From: an uncultured bacterium
GTDB lineage: Bacteria; Verrucomicrobiota; Kiritimatiellia; CAIKKV01; CAITUY01
Direction of reading: 5' to 3'
Length of the DNA: 64,000 nucleotides
Assembly (NCBI GenBank): GCA_903908715.1
Contig: CAIVSY010000003.1
Location: 1 to 64,000, forward strand
Below, in pieces: positions 28,563 to 40,734 of the stretch; the stretch's first letter is position 1, and each line of letters begins with the position of its first letter. The position numbers were made by a program, and so were the translations under genes. The notes below the pieces were generated by a model. It searched no databases and was not told the origin of the DNA. It was given only the letters and a program-made list of their open reading frames with translations.

Positions 28563-29819
28563 CTACCGCAGCGCAAGGGAAGCCATGGCGGTCGCATACA
28601 CCCGCCCCCCCGCCTCGCTCCACTGATCATCCGCCGGCCAACTCCCTTGGTTCGACCCTCCCGCTTCCTGACGGGCAATCAACCGTTCGCGGAGTCCCAG
28701 CAACTGACGGGCGACCAGAGGTTCCTCCCCCATCTTCTTTAATGCCGCCGCAAGGAAATAGCGCCGATAATAATCCATGTCGGGACCCGGATCGTCCGCC
28801 AGCCGGGACACTTCCTTGCGAATGGCTCGCGAGACCTCCGGATTCAGCAGGGATCCGGCCACGTCATCCGAAAGGCTCATTGCACCCATGGCCGTCAATG
28901 TCTGGGCCTTCCCCTCGACATCCCCGGGCTGCCGATATCCGAACGAGCCATTCCGGGAAACCATGCGCGTCATCCAACGCAGGCCGCGCAGGATCTGGCC
29001 CTGCCCGGACTCCCGTCCCAGTTTCCCGCCCAACCGCAACGCTTCCACCTGCCACAAGGTGATGGAAAGATTCGACGCCCTATCCACGGTGTTCTGGTAC
29101 CCCCACCCGCCATCCGCGTTCTGAAGCGATCCGATCCGGTTCAACGACCTGTCAAGGGCCACCCGCAATGATTCCGTCTTCCTCTCCTGGCAGGCCCGCG
29201 CAAGGGCCAGCGTGGCAATCCCCTGATTGTACAACTCCGCATCAAAGGCCGGCCCGATCCGGCCTGTCTCATCCTGCTTCGAGACCAGATACCCCACTGC
29301 CCGGTCAATCGCAGACTGGACCGGACCGGACGCGGTATCGCCCTCCAGCATCGCCATGAGAGCCAGACCGGTGAGGGCCACTTCAAACTGCGGGCGGCCG
29401 CCCCACCGCGCCGTGCTCCAGGACCCATCCGCTTCCTGGGTTTCACACATCCAGGCCATGGCAGAAGCCAGTGGATCTTCCGCGGCAGGCCCCTTCGGTC
29501 CGCCCATCCTCATCCACAACAACCCGCCCAGAAGCAGGACCAATCCGGCCGCTGCCGCCAGCCCCCGCATCCATGCGGCACGTATCCGATCCGGCCCCGC
29601 CGCCAGGCGGCCCAGCACGAGGGGAACCTGGTCCCGGCGTACCGCCACATCCGGATCGGAACGTAACCGATTGATCACATCACGGGCATCCGCCGCCGCT
29701 TCGCGGCAAATGCCGCACTCCGGAATGTGCGCATCCAGGACGGAACGGATCGCAGGATCCAACCCGCCCCGGACATATTCCACCACCTGGTCCGCATACC
29801 GGCATTCATCTGTCTGCAT
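28563..29819 (-). CDS. Anti-sigma factor fused to a prenyltransferase-like alpha/alpha-toroid domain
   Basis: 418 residues. The N-terminus has a zinc-binding anti-sigma motif (HIPECGIC, about residues 31-38). A membrane helix follows (MRGLAAAAGLVLLLGGLLWM, about 84-103). The rest, which would be periplasmic, is built of helical repeats with QW-type motifs: QEADGSW near 130, QDETGRIG near 185 and QNADGGWGYQ near 232. These resemble prenyltransferase/squalene-cyclase repeats, but I see no DxDD catalytic acid motif. The start overlaps the end of the ECF sigma gene by 14 bp, the usual sigma/anti-sigma arrangement. I infer that the toroid senses something in the periplasm and controls release of the sigma factor. 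I know of no characterised protein of this design. Confidence 0.82.
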   Translation of the reverse strand: MQTDECRYADQVVEYVRGGLDPAIRSVLDAHIPECGICREAAADARDVINRLRSDPDVAVRRDQVPLVLGRLAAGPDRIRAAWMRGLAAAAGLVLLLGGLLWMRMGGPKGPAAEDPLASAMAWMCETQEADGSWSTARWGGRPQFEVALTGLALMAMLEGDTASGPVQSAIDRAVGYLVSKQDETGRIGPAFDAELYNQGIATLALARACQERKTESLRVALDRSLNRIGSLQNADGGWGYQNTVDRASNLSITLWQVEALRLGGKLGRESGQGQILRGLRWMTRMVSRNGSFGYRQPGDVEGKAQTLTAMGAMSLSDDVAGSLLNPEVSRAIRKEVSRLADDPGPDMDYYRRYFLAAALKKMGEEPLVARQLLGLRERLIARQEAGGSNQGSWPADDQWSEAGGRVYATAMASLALR

Positions 29820-30360
29820 CGAAGAACTCCTTCAACTCCCGAATGGCCAGGTTCATCCGCGACTTGACCGTCCCGCGCGGAATCCCCAACACTTCCGCAA
29901 TCTCTTCCTGCTTCAATCCCTGATAGATACTCAGCACCACCACGCTCCGCAGTTTCGGCGACAGCCGCGCCAGAGCCGCCTCCACGTCAATACGCCACCC
30001 CTGCGTCGGCCCACCTGCCACAGCCACCTCCGCTTCAACACGGAGACCCTTGCGGAGCCGCTCCCGCCTGAACCATTTCCTACCGTGGTCCGCAAGGACA
30101 TGGCGTGCAATCACATAAAGATACGTCGTGAATTTTGCCGAAGACCGATACCGCAGGCGCGCCTTGTATAACCGAACAAACGTCTCCTGAACCAGATCCT
30201 CGGCATCGGTATAAACGCCCATGCGGCGGAAAAAGTTCACCAGGGGATCCTGATGCCGACGCATGAGGCTCGAAAAGGCGTCCAGCGATCCGCCCGCCGC
30301 CTCCCGCATCAGGACCACATCGGGATCCTGCTCCTCGCACCCTGTCCATTGGCTATCCAT
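29806..30360 (-). CDS. ECF-family RNA polymerase sigma factor
   Basis: 184 residues. Region 2 is recognisable near residues 25-95 (DAEDLVQETFVRLY, then FTTYLYVIARHVLADH). Region 4 follows after a linker (LSPKLRSVVVLSIYQGLKQEEIAEVLGIPRGTVKSRM, described in part) and gives the helix-turn-helix that reads the -35 element. It is co-transcribed with its likely anti-sigma factor, which overlaps its end. It is divergent from the secreted toroid gene at 30536, so that gene is an obvious candidate target. Autoregulation of the pair is usual for ECF factors but cannot be seen directly here. Confidence 0.92.
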   Translation of the reverse strand: MDSQWTGCEEQDPDVVLMREAAGGSLDAFSSLMRRHQDPLVNFFRRMGVYTDAEDLVQETFVRLYKARLRYRSSAKFTTYLYVIARHVLADHGRKWFRRERLRKGLRVEAEVAVAGGPTQGWRIDVEAALARLSPKLRSVVVLSIYQGLKQEEIAEVLGIPRGTVKSRMNLAIRELKEFFDADR

Positions 30361-30471
30361 GAATCAACCTGCCTGAATCCATCGCACTCCGGAATTGCTT
30401 ATAGGCTGAACTTTTCCGGCGTTCCAGACGTTAATAGGTTCAGAGGACTCAAATCTCAAGAAAGTTAATCC

Positions 30472-30491
30472 GGGGCAAAAGGCTTTGCCCC
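30472..30491 (+). promoter_or_regulatory. Perfect hairpin in the leader of the secreted toroid gene
   Basis: GGGGCAAA and TTTGCCCC, 8 bp each, flank the loop AGGC, 44 bp upstream of the start at 30536. No T-run follows, so it is not a standard terminator. It may stabilise the transcript or act in translation control. Confidence 0.45.
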
Positions 30492-30535
30492 TGGATAAGG
30501 GATCGGATAATATGAAATTTGAAAGGGAATGGATC

Positions 30536-31759
30536 ATGAAAACAGTACGTTTGCTTGCAGTTGCTTCTTTTGTTTCCCTCGTCATCGGGATGCTGCCCGC
30601 CCCGGCGGTGCAACCTCCCATGCCACCACCTCCCGACGGCGGCACCCTTCGCTCCAGTCAGGCAATCACCAGCGAAATCGATATCTCCCTCTGGAACGAG
30701 GCGCTCCTCGTCCAGCAGCGCGGTCTCACCTGGCTCGCAAACCGCCAGAAACCCGATGGCTCGTGGTCGATGCCGAACCTGCCCGCCCTGACAGCCCTGC
30801 CGCTCTGGGCATTCGCCGTCAGCGACCACCCCGACAAGGCCCGCATCGTTTCGAACGCCGTCCAGTTCATTCTTTCCAACGTCCAGCCGGACGGCAGCAT
30901 CTACAGGAAATCGGACGGGCCCGGCGGTGGACTCGTGAACTACAACACCGCCCTCTGCATGACGGCCCTCCACATGACCGGCGATCCTGCCCTCGTTCCC
31001 GTGGTGCAGAAGGCACGCCGTTTCATGGCTTCCGCCCAGCATCTGGAAGGCGACGACGTCTACAAGGGCGGCTTCGGCTATGACAAGGCCAGCGGGCGCC
31101 TCTACACCGACCTCAGCGACTCCGTGATCGCCTACGAGGCCATGCGCCTGACGCAGGGCGTGGAAGACCTCCGCCCGGCCGGCGAAAAGCGCGTGGATCT
31201 GGACTGGAAAGCCGCCACCCAGTACCTGGGCCAGGTGCAGAACACCGAAAAGGCGGGCCCCGGCGATGCGGGCGGGTTCGCCTACCGCCCGGATGAAAGC
31301 AAGGCCGGCACCAAGACCAATGAAGCCGGCATCGTCGTGCTTCGCTCCTACGGCAGCATGACCTACGCCGGACTGCTCAGCCTGATCTATGCCGACGTTT
31401 CCCGCGACGACCCCCGCGTCACATCCGCCTTCGACTGGGCGTCAAGACACTGGTCTTTGGACGAGAACCCCGGCATGGGCCCGCAAGGGTTGTACTATTT
31501 CTACAACATCATGGCGAAATCCCTGGCCACGTTCGGCCGGGAATCCATTCCGGTGAAAGAGACGGGAAAACCCGTGGCATGGAGGGCCGCCATGTTGCGC
31601 AAGCTGATCAGCCTCCAGAATGTGGAGAAGGACGGCAGCGGCGAAGGCTACTGGGTGAACGCCAACAACCGCTGGCTGGAAAACGACCCCGTCCTGGTCA
31701 CCGCCTATACCCTCATCGCCATGGATATCGCTCTGGGCGAGGCGCCCAAGGCACCCTGA
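30536..31759 (+). CDS. Secreted prenyltransferase/squalene-cyclase-like toroid protein
   Basis: 407 residues. The start at 30536 is preferred because AAGGGA lies upstream and the protein then begins with a signal peptide (MKTVRLLAVASFVSLVIG, cleavage near APA); ATGs at 30512 or earlier are possible. A short proline-rich segment leads to helical repeats with QW-like motifs: QKPDGSWS near residue 65, VQPDGSIY near 120 and FGYDKASG near 180. The DxDD acid motif of class II cyclases is not evident, and the cell location is periplasmic or extracellular, so a binding or structural role seems more likely than terpene cyclisation. It is divergent from the ECF sigma gene. The end lies 4 bp from the convergent gyrA stop. 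Confidence 0.8.
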   Translation: MKTVRLLAVASFVSLVIGMLPAPAVQPPMPPPPDGGTLRSSQAITSEIDISLWNEALLVQQRGLTWLANRQKPDGSWSMPNLPALTALPLWAFAVSDHPDKARIVSNAVQFILSNVQPDGSIYRKSDGPGGGLVNYNTALCMTALHMTGDPALVPVVQKARRFMASAQHLEGDDVYKGGFGYDKASGRLYTDLSDSVIAYEAMRLTQGVEDLRPAGEKRVDLDWKAATQYLGQVQNTEKAGPGDAGGFAYRPDESKAGTKTNEAGIVVLRSYGSMTYAGLLSLIYADVSRDDPRVTSAFDWASRHWSLDENPGMGPQGLYYFYNIMAKSLATFGRESIPVKETGKPVAWRAAMLRKLISLQNVEKDGSGEGYWVNANNRWLENDPVLVTAYTLIAMDIALGEAPKAP

Positions 31760-31763
31760 GGCA

Positions 31764-34253
31764 TCAGGTCGAGGCCGGCGGCGTTTCGGGTGAGGTCGGT
31801 TGCGCCTCCGGTTGATCCACCGCGGCATCATCGTCGGGCTCAACCGTCGTGGCCGCCACCAGCTTGTCGCCCGCATCGAGATTGATCAGCCGCACTCCTT
31901 GCGTCACCCGGCTGATCACCCGCACATCGGCAACCGGCATGCGGATCATCTGGCCCTGGGCCGTAATGAGCATCAGCGCGTCGTTCTCCTGCACGGCATG
32001 CGCCCCCACAATCGCACCGTTCCGCTCGGACGTCCGAATGGTCATCAGCCCCTTGCCGCCACGCTTCTGGACCCGGTATTCATCAAAACCCGTCCGCTTG
32101 CCGTAGCCGTTCTCGGTGCAGACCAGGAACGTCGCACGTGTATCCACAATCTCCAGGCTCTCAACCCGGTCATCGTCAGTCAGCGTAATCCCGCAAACCC
32201 CGCGAGTATCGCGCCCCTGGTCGCGTAGCTCCGCCTCGTTGAAGCGGATACTCATGCCATTGTGCGTGGTCAACACCACCTCGTTGTGGCCATCCGTCTG
32301 CTTGACCCCGATCAAACGGTCACCCTCATCAATCGCAATCGCGATAATCCCCGCTGCGCGGGGATTGCTGAAGGCGCCGAGGTTGGTCTTCTTGACCACG
32401 CCCTTCTCGGTCGCGAAGATCACAAACTGGTTCTCGGCGAACTCCCGCACCTTGATCATCGCGGCAATCGTATCCCCGGACTGCACGTTGAGGAGGTTGA
32501 CTATCGCCTTGCCCTTGGACTGCCGTGACGCCTCGGGAATCTCGTAGACCTTCTCCCAGTAGACGCGCCCCTGCGGCGTGAAGAACAGGATGTAGTCGTG
32601 GGTATTCGCCACAAAGAGGCGCTCAACGTAGTCCTCCTCCTTGGTCTCCATGCCCGCCACACCTTTGCCCCCGCGCCGCTGCGCCTTGTACGTGCTCACC
32701 GCCGTGCGCTTGATGTACCCCGTGTGGCTGATGGTGATCACATACCCGCGATCGGCAATCAGGTCCTCGATGTTCACCTCGCCCTCGTCGGGGACAATGG
32801 CCGTCCGGCGTTCGTCGGTATACCCCTTCTTGACCTCGAGCAGGTCCTCCCGGATCACCCCCATGAGCTTGGACCGGCTGGCCAGCAGATCGCGCAGGTA
32901 GGAGATCAGCTTGATGAGCTCAAGATATTCCGCCTCCAGCTTGTCGCGCTCAAGACCCGTGAGCTGGTACAACCGCATATCCAGGATCGCGTTGGATTGG
33001 ATCTCGCTCAAGCCGAACTTGGACATCAACTGGACCCTCGCATGATCGCGGTCCTTGGATTCGCGGATGATCTTCACCACGGCATCCAGGTGATCCAGGG
33101 CGATCTTGAGCCCTTCCAGGATGTGGGCGCGCGCCTCGGCCTTATCCAGCTCAAACTGGGTCCGGCGCCGCACCACGTCATAACGGTGATCCAGGAACGC
33201 CTGCAGCATTTCCCTCAGGTTCATCACCTTCGGCCGGCCCTGGTCGATGGCGAGCATGATGGCCCCGAACGTGGTCTGAAGCTGGGTATGCTTGTAGAGG
33301 TTGTTGAGGACAACCTTCGCCACAGCCCCGCGCTTCAACTCCACCACGATCCGGATCCCATCCTTGTTGGACTCGTCCCGCAGGTCGGCAATACCCTCGA
33401 TCTTCTTCTCCTGCACCAGTTCCGCAATCCCCGTCAACAGGTTGGCCTTGTTGACCGCATACGGGATCTCGGTGATGATGATGCTTTCCTTGCCCTGCTT
33501 GCCTTCCTCCACCCCGGCCCGCCCCCTCACCTTGAGCTGCCCGCGACCGGTCCGGTACATGTCGGAAATCGGCTTGAGCCCGCAAATCACACCTCCCGTC
33601 GGGAAATCCGGCCCCTTGATGTGCTTCATCAGGTCGTCGACCGTGGCGTTCTCGCGGTCGATCAGGCAAACCAGGGCGTCCACCAGCTCGCCGAGGTTAT
33701 GCGGCGGAATGTTGGTGGCCATCCCGACCGCAATACCCGTACTGCCGTTCAGCAGGAGGTTCGGCACGCGGGAAGGCAGCACCGCCGGCTCGGTCAGTTC
33801 CCCGTTGTAGTTGGGAACCATGTCCACCGTATCCTTGTCGATATCCGCCAGCAGTTCCTCCGCCATGCGCGTCAGGCGCGACTCGGTGTACCGGTAGGCC
33901 GCCGCATTGTCGCCGTCGATCGAACCGAAGTTCCCCTGCCCGTCGACCAGCATATACCGCATGGCAAAGTCCTGCGCCATGCGCACCAGGGTGTCGTACA
34001 CCGCCGAATCCCCGTGCGGATGGTACTTGCCCAGCACCTCACCGACCACGTAGGCGCACTTCTTGTAGGGACGGTTGTGCAGGAGGCCAAGACTGCGCAT
34101 GGCGTACAGGATGCGCCGCGCACCGGGCTTCATCCCGTCCCGCACATCCGGCAACGCCCGCCCGATGATGACACTCATGGAGTAGTCAATATACGAGCGC
34201 TGCATCTCGTCTTCGATGTTGATATTGCCGACCAGCTCGTTGCGTGTATACAT
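31764..34253 (-). CDS. gyrA: DNA gyrase subunit A
   Basis: 829 residues. The N-terminal breakage-reunion domain has the catalytic Tyr at residue 122 (AAAYRYTE), at the same number as in E. coli. The quinolone region reads YHPHGDSAVYDTLVRM, with Ser83 and Asp87, the residues associated with quinolone susceptibility. The GyrA box QRRGGKG is present near residue 530, followed by the beta-pinwheel domain, so it is gyrase and not topoisomerase IV. The tail is acidic and proline-rich. Its start is 3 bp beyond the gyrB stop, so the two form an operon. Confidence 0.97.
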   Translation of the reverse strand: MYTRNELVGNINIEDEMQRSYIDYSMSVIIGRALPDVRDGMKPGARRILYAMRSLGLLHNRPYKKCAYVVGEVLGKYHPHGDSAVYDTLVRMAQDFAMRYMLVDGQGNFGSIDGDNAAAYRYTESRLTRMAEELLADIDKDTVDMVPNYNGELTEPAVLPSRVPNLLLNGSTGIAVGMATNIPPHNLGELVDALVCLIDRENATVDDLMKHIKGPDFPTGGVICGLKPISDMYRTGRGQLKVRGRAGVEEGKQGKESIIITEIPYAVNKANLLTGIAELVQEKKIEGIADLRDESNKDGIRIVVELKRGAVAKVVLNNLYKHTQLQTTFGAIMLAIDQGRPKVMNLREMLQAFLDHRYDVVRRRTQFELDKAEARAHILEGLKIALDHLDAVVKIIRESKDRDHARVQLMSKFGLSEIQSNAILDMRLYQLTGLERDKLEAEYLELIKLISYLRDLLASRSKLMGVIREDLLEVKKGYTDERRTAIVPDEGEVNIEDLIADRGYVITISHTGYIKRTAVSTYKAQRRGGKGVAGMETKEEDYVERLFVANTHDYILFFTPQGRVYWEKVYEIPEASRQSKGKAIVNLLNVQSGDTIAAMIKVREFAENQFVIFATEKGVVKKTNLGAFSNPRAAGIIAIAIDEGDRLIGVKQTDGHNEVVLTTHNGMSIRFNEAELRDQGRDTRGVCGITLTDDDRVESLEIVDTRATFLVCTENGYGKRTGFDEYRVQKRGGKGLMTIRTSERNGAIVGAHAVQENDALMLITAQGQMIRMPVADVRVISRVTQGVRLINLDAGDKLVAATTVEPDDDAAVDQPEAQPTSPETPPAST

Positions 34254-34256
34254 GGC

Positions 34257-36998
<2,742 letters not shown>

Positions 36999-38684
36999 TC
37001 ATCCGGCCCGGAACATCTGCCCGATCCGCTTGCCCATCAGGCTGGTGGCCAGCAGGATTCCCGCTCCCAATAAAGCCATCGCCCATACCCCCATGGCAGA
37101 CGCCACATTGAGCCCGTTCTCCAATCCATCCTGAAGCACATAGATCGCCTTCGTGATGGGAAAAAATTCCTCCGCCTGCGCAAGAATCAGGCTGTCGGAA
37201 ACCTCGAGCATGGAGAAGGAGAAGCACAGGATCCCCCCGGCCAACAGGTTGGCCAGGATCAGCGGCAACGTCACCCGCCACACCACCCGCAGGGGCGTCG
37301 CACCCAGATTGGCCGCCGCTTCCTCGTACGACACACTGACCTGCTCAAGCCCGGCATGCGCGGCGCGCACCATGTAGGGAAGACGGCGGATCGCGTAACT
37401 GACGGACAACAGGATCACCGGATTGAAGCGCGGATCCATGATCGTGTTGGGAAACGCACCCGAGAAACACCCGATATACCCGAAGGCAATCACCAGCCCC
37501 GGCACCGCCAGGGGAAGCATGGCCAGCGCATCCAGCCAGTCCGCTCCACGGATACGGCCCCGGACGCACAGCCACGCGATCCCGAAACCAATAAGAACGT
37601 CCAGCACCGTCGCGCAGAGCGATAAACCCAGACTGTTGAGCAGTGCGTTCCGGGTCAGCTCATCATTCAGGGCCCGTCCGAAGAACTCCAGCGTCCACCC
37701 TTGCGGGAGTACCGTGAGGAACCATCTCCGGCTGACGGCCAGCAATGTGACGCTGAGATGAGGAAGGACAGCCAACCCCAGCAGTACCAGCAATGCCACC
37801 GTCACCAGCAGGGTCCCGCGCCGCGACAGGGGAACCTCGCGACGCCCCAGGCTCAGTCGGCCCAGGGTCGCAACCGACCGCTGCCGCGCAAGAATCTGCT
37901 TGCTGATCCAGAAGCCTGCCATGGAAACAACCAGCACAAACGCCACCTGCGCATAGCCCGCCGGATTCGTGCCGATCTCGGCAACGCTGTCGTAGATCAT
38001 CACAGGCAGAACCCGCCGCACCCCGAACACCAGCGGAGTCCCCAGTTCCGTGAAGGACCAGATGAATACCAGCACCATACCCGCGAAAACACCGGGCATC
38101 GCCAACGGAAGCGTCACCCGGCGGAACACCCGTCCAGGCGTCGCGCCGAGATTGACCGCGGCCTCCTCCAGACTGGGATCGATGTTGGCGAAGGCCGCAA
38201 CCAGGTTGAGGTAAAGGATCGGGAAAAGGTGCAAGGTCTCAAGCAGGACAATCCCCGCGAAGGGGAACCGGCCGAACCAGTCCACAGGCCCGTCCACCCA
38301 ACCCATCTGCATGAGAAGCGTACTCAATGCGCCCGCCCGCGAGAAGATCATCCGCATCCCCACCGCACTGACAAACGGCGGCAGGATCATCGGCAAAAGC
38401 AGCAGGGCGGACCAAACCGCCTTTCCGGCAAAGGACCGCCTCGCAAACAGCCAGGCCAGCGGAAGCGCCACCAGCAGGCAGGACGCCGTAACGCAAACTG
38501 CGATCAGGAAACTGGCCCCAACCGCCTCCATCTGGGCCGGATTGGTGAAGAGCCCTTTCACGTAGTGCAGGGTGAACCCGCCCTCATCCTGGATGGACCG
38601 GACAAAAACATGCCCGACCGGCCACACCAGAAACACGCCCAAAACCAGCAGGATCAGGAGGGTGGAAAGGTGCCGTGGCTTCAT
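36999..38684 (-). CDS. ABC transporter permease, fused double domain (Fbp/AfuB-like)
   Basis: 561 residues from ATG 38684. The frame is open to 38948, but that part overlaps the ATPase gene and is implausible; the ATGA overlap with the ATPase stop supports 38684. It is a tandem of two BPD_transp_1 permease domains with about twelve membrane helices. Each half carries an EAA-type loop: SLEEAAVNLGATPGRVF in the first and YEEAAANLGATPLRVV in the second. This fused layout is typical of Fe(III), thiamine or putrescine-type importers. With the adjacent ATPase it forms an importer core. No substrate-binding protein is in the window, so the substrate is uncertain. Confidence 0.88.
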   Translation of the reverse strand: MKPRHLSTLLILLVLGVFLVWPVGHVFVRSIQDEGGFTLHYVKGLFTNPAQMEAVGASFLIAVCVTASCLLVALPLAWLFARRSFAGKAVWSALLLLPMILPPFVSAVGMRMIFSRAGALSTLLMQMGWVDGPVDWFGRFPFAGIVLLETLHLFPILYLNLVAAFANIDPSLEEAAVNLGATPGRVFRRVTLPLAMPGVFAGMVLVFIWSFTELGTPLVFGVRRVLPVMIYDSVAEIGTNPAGYAQVAFVLVVSMAGFWISKQILARQRSVATLGRLSLGRREVPLSRRGTLLVTVALLVLLGLAVLPHLSVTLLAVSRRWFLTVLPQGWTLEFFGRALNDELTRNALLNSLGLSLCATVLDVLIGFGIAWLCVRGRIRGADWLDALAMLPLAVPGLVIAFGYIGCFSGAFPNTIMDPRFNPVILLSVSYAIRRLPYMVRAAHAGLEQVSVSYEEAAANLGATPLRVVWRVTLPLILANLLAGGILCFSFSMLEVSDSLILAQAEEFFPITKAIYVLQDGLENGLNVASAMGVWAMALLGAGILLATSLMGKRIGQMFRAG

Positions 38685-39775
38685 GGGCGGGACCCCGATC
38701 CGCCTCCGGGTTCCGCGGGAATCGGAATCGTATTGTCCACCGCAATGCCCCACGGGATCTGGATGCCCTTGCGCAGCCCGAAGCTGTCCTGCGTCAGCAC
38801 CGTCGCCTTGAGCACCAACCCGCCGGCATCCAGGGCGACCGTAACCGTTGCGCCATTCATCCGCAACCCGCGGATCTCGGCTGTGAATACGTTCTCCCCT
38901 GAGCGCGACGCCGTGACAGGAAACAGGCTCTCGGGCCGCACCATGCAATGCCCGCTCTTCCCGCCTTCCAGGCCCGGCGCCGCAACCCGCCAGCGTCCAA
39001 GCGGCGTATTCACGGCTGAAGACCCAATCCCTTCCGCGGGAATCAGATTCGCCTCACCCAGGAATTCCGCGCAAAACGGCGTCGGCGGCCGGGTGTAGAG
39101 ATCCAACGGGGTCCCGACCGCATTGACTCGGCCCGCGCTCATCACCACCATCCTGTCCGCAAGGGATAGGGCATCCGCCTGGTCATGAGTGACGTACACA
39201 AAGGTGATATCCGTGGCCTCACGAAGCTTTTCAATTTCCTCCCTCATCTCTACCCTCAGTTTGGCGTCCAGGTTGGAAAGAGGTTCATCCAGGAGGATCA
39301 GGAACGGATTGAGAACCAGGGCGCGCGCCAGCACTACCCGCTGCTGCTGCCCGCCCGACAACTGGCCGGGCATGCGCCCACCCATCGTCTCAAGCCCCAC
39401 ACGGCGGAGTACGTCGTCGACCCTGGCCTTCTGCTCGTTGCGGGATACACTCCGTTCGACCAGCCCGAAAGCCACGTTCTCACGGACATTCAGGTGCGGC
39501 CAGAGGGCGTAGTTCTGGAACACCATCGGCGCCCCCCGCTCATGCGGCGGAAGGGAGGCCACATCCTCACCCCGGAAAAACACCTGGCCGGCATCCGGCG
39601 TCTCCAGTCCGGCCAGGATGCGCAGCAAGGTCGTCTTGCCGCACCCGGACGGCCCGAGCAGGAAAAACATTTCTCCCGACTGGATGGAAAACGAGACCTG
39701 ATCCAGGGCGGTAACCGTCCCGAACCGTTTTGTCACCCCACGCACCTCGATGGCCGGTGTTGCGGAAATCGTCAT
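38681..39775 (-). CDS. ABC transporter ATP-binding protein (FbpC/PotA-like)
   Basis: 364 residues. Walker A is GPSGCGKTT near residue 38, the signature motif is [10 protein letters not shown] near 139, and Walker B is [12 protein letters not shown] near 160. The H-loop lies in [16 protein letters not shown]-terminal TOBE-type domain of about 120 residues matches importers for iron, polyamines or molybdate. It overlaps the double permease by 4 bp and powers it. It is divergent from the SDR gene at 39880, across a 104-bp shared promoter region. Confidence 0.9.
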   Translation of the reverse strand: MTISATPAIEVRGVTKRFGTVTALDQVSFSIQSGEMFFLLGPSGCGKTTLLRILAGLETPDAGQVFFRGEDVASLPPHERGAPMVFQNYALWPHLNVRENVAFGLVERSVSRNEQKARVDDVLRRVGLETMGGRMPGQLSGGQQQRVVLARALVLNPFLILLDEPLSNLDAKLRVEMREEIEKLREATDITFVYVTHDQADALSLADRMVVMSAGRVNAVGTPLDLYTRPPTPFCAEFLGEANLIPAEGIGSSAVNTPLGRWRVAAPGLEGGKSGHCMVRPESLFPVTASRSGENVFTAEIRGLRMNGATVTVALDAGGLVLKATVLTQDSFGLRKGIQIPWGIAVDNTIPIPAEPGGGSGSRP

Positions 39776-39879
39776 GCTGTCCTCCCGGATTCCAGACGTC
39801 CGCAGTGTGAGGGAAACTCCCGCATGGAGTCAACACGGAGCTTGCCCGGAAGCGGCAATTCTGGAACCATCCTGAAGCC

Positions 39880-40656
39880 ATGAGATCTTCCGCCAGGAAT
39901 CCGCGCTCAACGGCGGCCGCCATCATTACCGGCGGAGCACAGGGCATCGGAAAGGCCATCGCACGGCGATTCCTCGCCGACGGCATCCCCGTGGTCATCG
40001 CCGACCGTGATGCGGAGGCAGGCCGCGAAACAGCAAAGGAACTCCGCACGCTGGGACGTGTCGCCTTTGTCCATTGTGATGTGTCCAGGGAAAACGATGT
40101 GCGGCGCCTGTGCCGGACCAGCCTGAAGGCCTTCAGCGGCATCCGCATTCTCGTGAACAACGCCGCCATCGGACGCGGCAGTCCTGTCGACCGGCTCCTC
40201 CTCAAGGACTGGAACCGGGTCCTGGCCGTGAACCTGACCGCCCCGTTTCTTTGCGCCAAGCACCTGAGCCCTTCCCTGAAGGCGGCCAAAGGGGTCATCC
40301 TCAACATCGCCTCGACAAGGGCCCTGATGTCGGAACGCGACACCGAGGCCTATTCCGCATCCAAAGGCGGTCTGGTCGCCCTCACACACGCCCTGGCGGC
40401 AAGCCTGGCTCCCGACGTCCGCGTCAACTGCATCAGCCCCGGCTGGATCGAAACGGAATCCTCGCGCAAGAAGAGTGCCCGCAGAATACCGGAGTTGTCC
40501 CGGGCCGATCATGACCAGCACTGGGCCGGCCGCGTGGGGAGACCGGAGGACATTGCCGACCTGGCCGCTTTCCTGGTTTCCCCGGCCGCCGGTTTCATCA
40601 CCGGCGCCAATTACGTGGTCGATGGAGGCATGACCCGGAAAATGATCTACGTGTGA
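39880..40656 (+). CDS. Short-chain dehydrogenase/reductase
   Basis: 258 residues, a classical SDR. The cofactor motif TGGAQGIG starts near residue 14, NNAA is near 92, the catalytic Ser is in NIASTR near 141, and YSASKGG near 154 supplies Tyr and Lys. The C-terminal NYVVDGGMT is typical of 3-oxoacyl-ACP-reductase-like and sugar-alcohol enzymes. The substrate cannot be named. It is transcribed divergently from the ABC transporter and is followed 78 bp later by the PAS-phosphatase gene. Confidence 0.88.
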   Translation: MRSSARNPRSTAAAIITGGAQGIGKAIARRFLADGIPVVIADRDAEAGRETAKELRTLGRVAFVHCDVSRENDVRRLCRTSLKAFSGIRILVNNAAIGRGSPVDRLLLKDWNRVLAVNLTAPFLCAKHLSPSLKAAKGVILNIASTRALMSERDTEAYSASKGGLVALTHALAASLAPDVRVNCISPGWIETESSRKKSARRIPELSRADHDQHWAGRVGRPEDIADLAAFLVSPAAGFITGANYVVDGGMTRKMIYV

Positions 40657-40734
40657 GCGGACGCAAGGCCAACCGCGGCTTGTGCGACACCGGCTCGCGT
40701 GGTATCTTGCCTGTGGCTTGACGGAAAGAATATC

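Noticed and set aside
38685-38948. N-terminal extension of the ABC permease
   Set aside because: It overlaps the ATPase gene, has no hydrophobic or motif content, and the ATGA overlap marks the proper start at 38684.
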